Shown here piece by piece: positions 62,069 through 64,000 of a DNA stretch of 64,000 bases; positions within the stretch are counted from its first letter, which is position 1; each line of letters starts with the position of its first letter. The DNA lies in NCBI GenBank assembly GCA_964390465.1, contig CAYMIJ010000005.1:128955-192954 (forward strand), written 5' to 3'. The notes beneath the pieces were generated by a model. It made no database searches. It worked only from the letters and a program-made list of their open reading frames with translations, and was not told the DNA's origin. This DNA comes from JADZAI01 sp964390465 (GTDB lineage Bacteria > Pseudomonadota > Alphaproteobacteria > Micropepsales > Micropepsaceae). The position numbers and the translations under genes are program-made.

Positions 62069-62503
62069 TTGACCAGCAGTGTCAAACTTTACACACGCGA
62101 AGTCCTCGCGCTGGCCACTAGGCTCAGCCAGTGGCCGCATGATCCGGATCTACCGCTTGCCGGCACCGCAAGATCGGCCACCTGCGGCAGCATGGTTGGC
62201 ATTTCTCTGGCTGTGAACGGGGACGGGCAGATCGCCCGGATTGGCCTGAACACCCAGGCCTGTGCCATCGGACAGGCCAGCGCCGCCCTGTTCGCGCTGT
62301 CCGCGCCGGGGCGGAATATGGACGGCGTCCGTGACGGGCTGGAAGCAATTCGGCACTGGTTGAAGGATGGTGGTGACCTGCCAGATTGGCCGGGTTTGTC
62401 GACGATTGCTGCGGCAAGAGACTATCCCGCGCGGCATGGGGCAATCACGCTGGCGTGGGAAGCAGCGCTAGCGGCGCTTTCCAGCGGATCAAACCCCGGC
62501 TAG
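62069..62503 (+). CDS. NifU/IscU-like scaffold family protein with degenerate metal site
   Basis: 144 residues, probable TTG start right after cvpA (a GTG 12 nt later is possible). The fold pattern of the NifU N-terminal family is clear: TARSATCGSMVGISL (Cys39), TQACAIGQASAAL (Cys65), and RDYPARHGAITLAWEA. Compared with IscU/SufU, the Asp after the first Cys is Ser and the third Cys is Ala, so the classical cluster ligands are incomplete. It may not assemble Fe-S clusters; the role is unknown. Translationally coupled to cvpA (3-nt gap). Confidence 0.8.
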   Translation: MTSSVKLYTREVLALATRLSQWPHDPDLPLAGTARSATCGSMVGISLAVNGDGQIARIGLNTQACAIGQASAALFALSAPGRNMDGVRDGLEAIRHWLKDGGDLPDWPGLSTIAAARDYPARHGAITLAWEAALAALSSGSNPG

Positions 62504-62541
62504 AGGACTGGTCAACGAGACTAAATAGGACAGGGGAAGCC

Positions 62542-64000
62542 ATGGCTACGCAGCCCGTTCATCACGAACCTTCAGCTTCTGACATGCGCCTGGTGATCGC
62601 AGCATCATCGGCAGGCACGGTGTTCGAGTGGTATGACTTCTTCATCTATGGTGCGCTCGGCGCGATCCTGTCGAAGACGTTCTTCCCAACCGGCAATGCC
62701 ACGTTGGAAATGCTGCTGTTCTGGCTGGTGTTCGCCGTTGGCTTTGGCTTCCGCCCGCTGGGTGCGGTGCTGTTCGGTTACCTCGGTGACAAGCTGGGGC
62801 GCAAGTATACCTTCCTGGTCACGGTCACCCTGATGGGGATCGCAACCGCCGGCGTCGGCCTGATCCCGGCGGCGGCAGATATCGGACTATGGGCCCCGGC
62901 GATCGTCATTGTGCTGCGCATTCTGCAAGGCCTGGCATTAGGCGGTGAATACGGCGGAGCCGCGATCTATGTTGCCGAACATTCGCCGTTCAAGCGGCGC
63001 GGTTACTTCACCAGTTACATTCAAGCGAGCGTGGTCGGCGGCTTTGTGCTCAGCCTGATCGTTGTGCTCGGTTGTAAAGTATTGATGAGCGACGCCACCT
63101 GGAATGCCTGGGGCTGGCGCGTGCCGTTCCTGCTCAGCCTGCTATTGCTGGCGGTTTCACTGTGGATGCGCTTCAAGCTTTCGGAAAGCCCGGTGTTCCA
63201 GGCGATGAAGGAAGCCGGCGAAACCTCGGGTAATCCGTTCGTTGAAAGCTTCACCTATCCCGGCAACAAGAAGCGGATTTTCATCGCGCTGTTCGGCATT
63301 GCCGCTGGCCTGACCGTGATCTGGTATACCGCGATGTTCTCGGGCCTCTCGTTCCTCCAGAACGCCATGCATGTCGAAAGCACCACGGCGGAGATTATCG
63401 TCGGCATTGCCGCCCTGATCGGGATGGGGTTTTATCTCTACTTTGGGAGTCTTTCGGACAGGATCGGGCGCAAGAAGCCCATCGTGATCGGCTATGCGCT
63501 TACGCTGCTCCTGCTGTTTCCGACGTTTTGGTTCATCGGCACGGTCGCCAAGAACCCCGCCCAGCACGCCGCCATCGAATGGACGATTCGTGGCTCAGAC
63601 TGCAAGTATCACCCGTTCCTTCCGAAGCAGGAGACGCAGTGCGGCAAGCTTATGGGTGATTTTGCCGGAGCTGGGGTGGCCTATACGCTAGAACGTGGCG
63701 ATCAACTGGAGCTCGTCATGGGCGGCGATAAGGTTGCTTCGCTCGAGGGTCTGAACTGGGATGATGCCAAGGCCCGCAAAGCAGAGATCGAAGCGCGCGC
63801 CGGCAAAACCGTCTTCAACTTTGAAAAGCACAAGCCAAGCCTTGTAAACTCGGTGCTGATCATTGGCGCATTGCTGGTTCTGATGGCGCTGTCGGCTGCA
63901 ACCTACGGCCCGGTCGCGGCGCTGCTGGCCGAAATGTTTCCGCCCAAGGTTCGCTACAGTTCGATGTCGATCCCCTATCACATCGGCACCGGCTATTTCG
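62542..64000 (+). CDS. MHS-family (metabolite:H+ symporter) MFS transporter, truncated by window end
   Basis: At least 486 residues, running off the right edge. MHS features: AASSAGTVFEWYDFFIYGALGA, GFRPLGAVLFGYLGDKLGRKYTFLVTV, RILQGLALGGEYGGAAIYVAEH and RIGRKKPIVIGYALT. After about residue 333 there is an insertion of about 100 residues (63545-63845) that is hydrophilic and contains two Cys, before the next helix (VLIIGALLVLMAL). Family substrates include carboxylates and betaine-like osmolytes. The ATG has GGGGA 5 nt upstream. Confidence 0.9.
   Translation, partial: MATQPVHHEPSASDMRLVIAASSAGTVFEWYDFFIYGALGAILSKTFFPTGNATLEMLLFWLVFAVGFGFRPLGAVLFGYLGDKLGRKYTFLVTVTLMGIATAGVGLIPAAADIGLWAPAIVIVLRILQGLALGGEYGGAAIYVAEHSPFKRRGYFTSYIQASVVGGFVLSLIVVLGCKVLMSDATWNAWGWRVPFLLSLLLLAVSLWMRFKLSESPVFQAMKEAGETSGNPFVESFTYPGNKKRIFIALFGIAAGLTVIWYTAMFSGLSFLQNAMHVESTTAEIIVGIAALIGMGFYLYFGSLSDRIGRKKPIVIGYALTLLLLFPTFWFIGTVAKNPAQHAAIEWTIRGSDCKYHPFLPKQETQCGKLMGDFAGAGVAYTLERGDQLELVMGGDKVASLEGLNWDDAKARKAEIEARAGKTVFNFEKHKPSLVNSVLIIGALLVLMALSAATYGPVAALLAEMFPPKVRYSSMSIPYHIGTGYF

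Overview
The window is dense, GC-rich bacterial chromosome, almost all housekeeping genes. The gene families and neighbourhoods point to an alphaproteobacterium: RegB/RegA redox pair, MmcB, CpaA/CpaB/Flp pilus genes, DnaX preceded by a small SRP RNA, an intracellular PHB depolymerase, OlsB-type acyltransferase, two EcfG-type (GGAAC-N16-CGTT) promoters and an alphaproteobacterial sigma-32-type dnaK promoter. Several neighbourhoods (rpmH-rnpA-yidD-yidC-yihA-argB, rph-rdgB-hemW next to hrcA-grpE, radA-cvpA-NifU-like-MHS transporter) resemble Sphingomonadales and their relatives. I cannot fix the order from sequence reading alone.

Layout. 1-6 kb: tight-adherence (Flp/Tad) pilus region with cpaB (cut by the window edge), cpaA and a Flp pilin on the minus strand, a stand-alone CpaC N-terminal-type protein, a TadG-like von Willebrand protein with a duplicated insertion, two TadE-like pseudopilins, a secreted protein and a lipoprotein cytochrome c. 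6-14 kb: nudC; SRP RNA, dnaX-ybaB-recR-cyclophilin; a tyrosine phosphatase, a nitroreductase and a diiron ferritin-like protein. 14-20 kb: mmcB, regA/regB, phaZ, mannose-1-phosphate guanylyltransferase, GT25, tRNA-Gln. 20-24 kb: a ribbon-helix-helix/membrane protein pair, an M13 peptidase and a secreted hypothetical. 24-28 kb: rpmH-rnpA-yidD-yidC-yihA-argB. 28-34 kb: 2-hydroxyacid dehydrogenase, def-fmt-truA, dapE-murI. 34-42 kb: ABM monooxygenase, a stress-promoter DUF883 protein, methionine salvage mtnB-mtnD-mtnC, olsB, AmpG-like transporter, hybrid kinase. 42-50 kb: rsmI-yraN-gshB-dedA-comM chain, divergent lpoA-like lipoprotein, rph-rdgB-hemW. 50-58 kb: heat-shock genes hrcA-grpE, then ypfJ and an NlpE-like lipoprotein, then dnaK-dnaJ separated by a palindromic repeat. 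58-64 kb: patatin-related protein, radA-cvpA, a degenerate NifU-like scaffold and an MHS-family transporter cut by the window end.

How it works together: most operons are tightly packed with 1-8 nt overlaps, so translation is probably coupled. Regulation that can be read directly includes a sigma-32 promoter before dnaK, two general-stress (EcfG) promoters, sigma-70 promoters before the SRP RNA, rpmH and the diiron gene, and several strong intrinsic terminators. No prophage, transposase, CRISPR array, toxin-antitoxin or classical defence island was seen. The less ordinary signals are the duplicated module inside the TadG-like protein, a terminator-like hairpin inside the start of rnpA, the stress-promoter genes, the diiron protein, and the NifU-like protein that has lost metal ligands.
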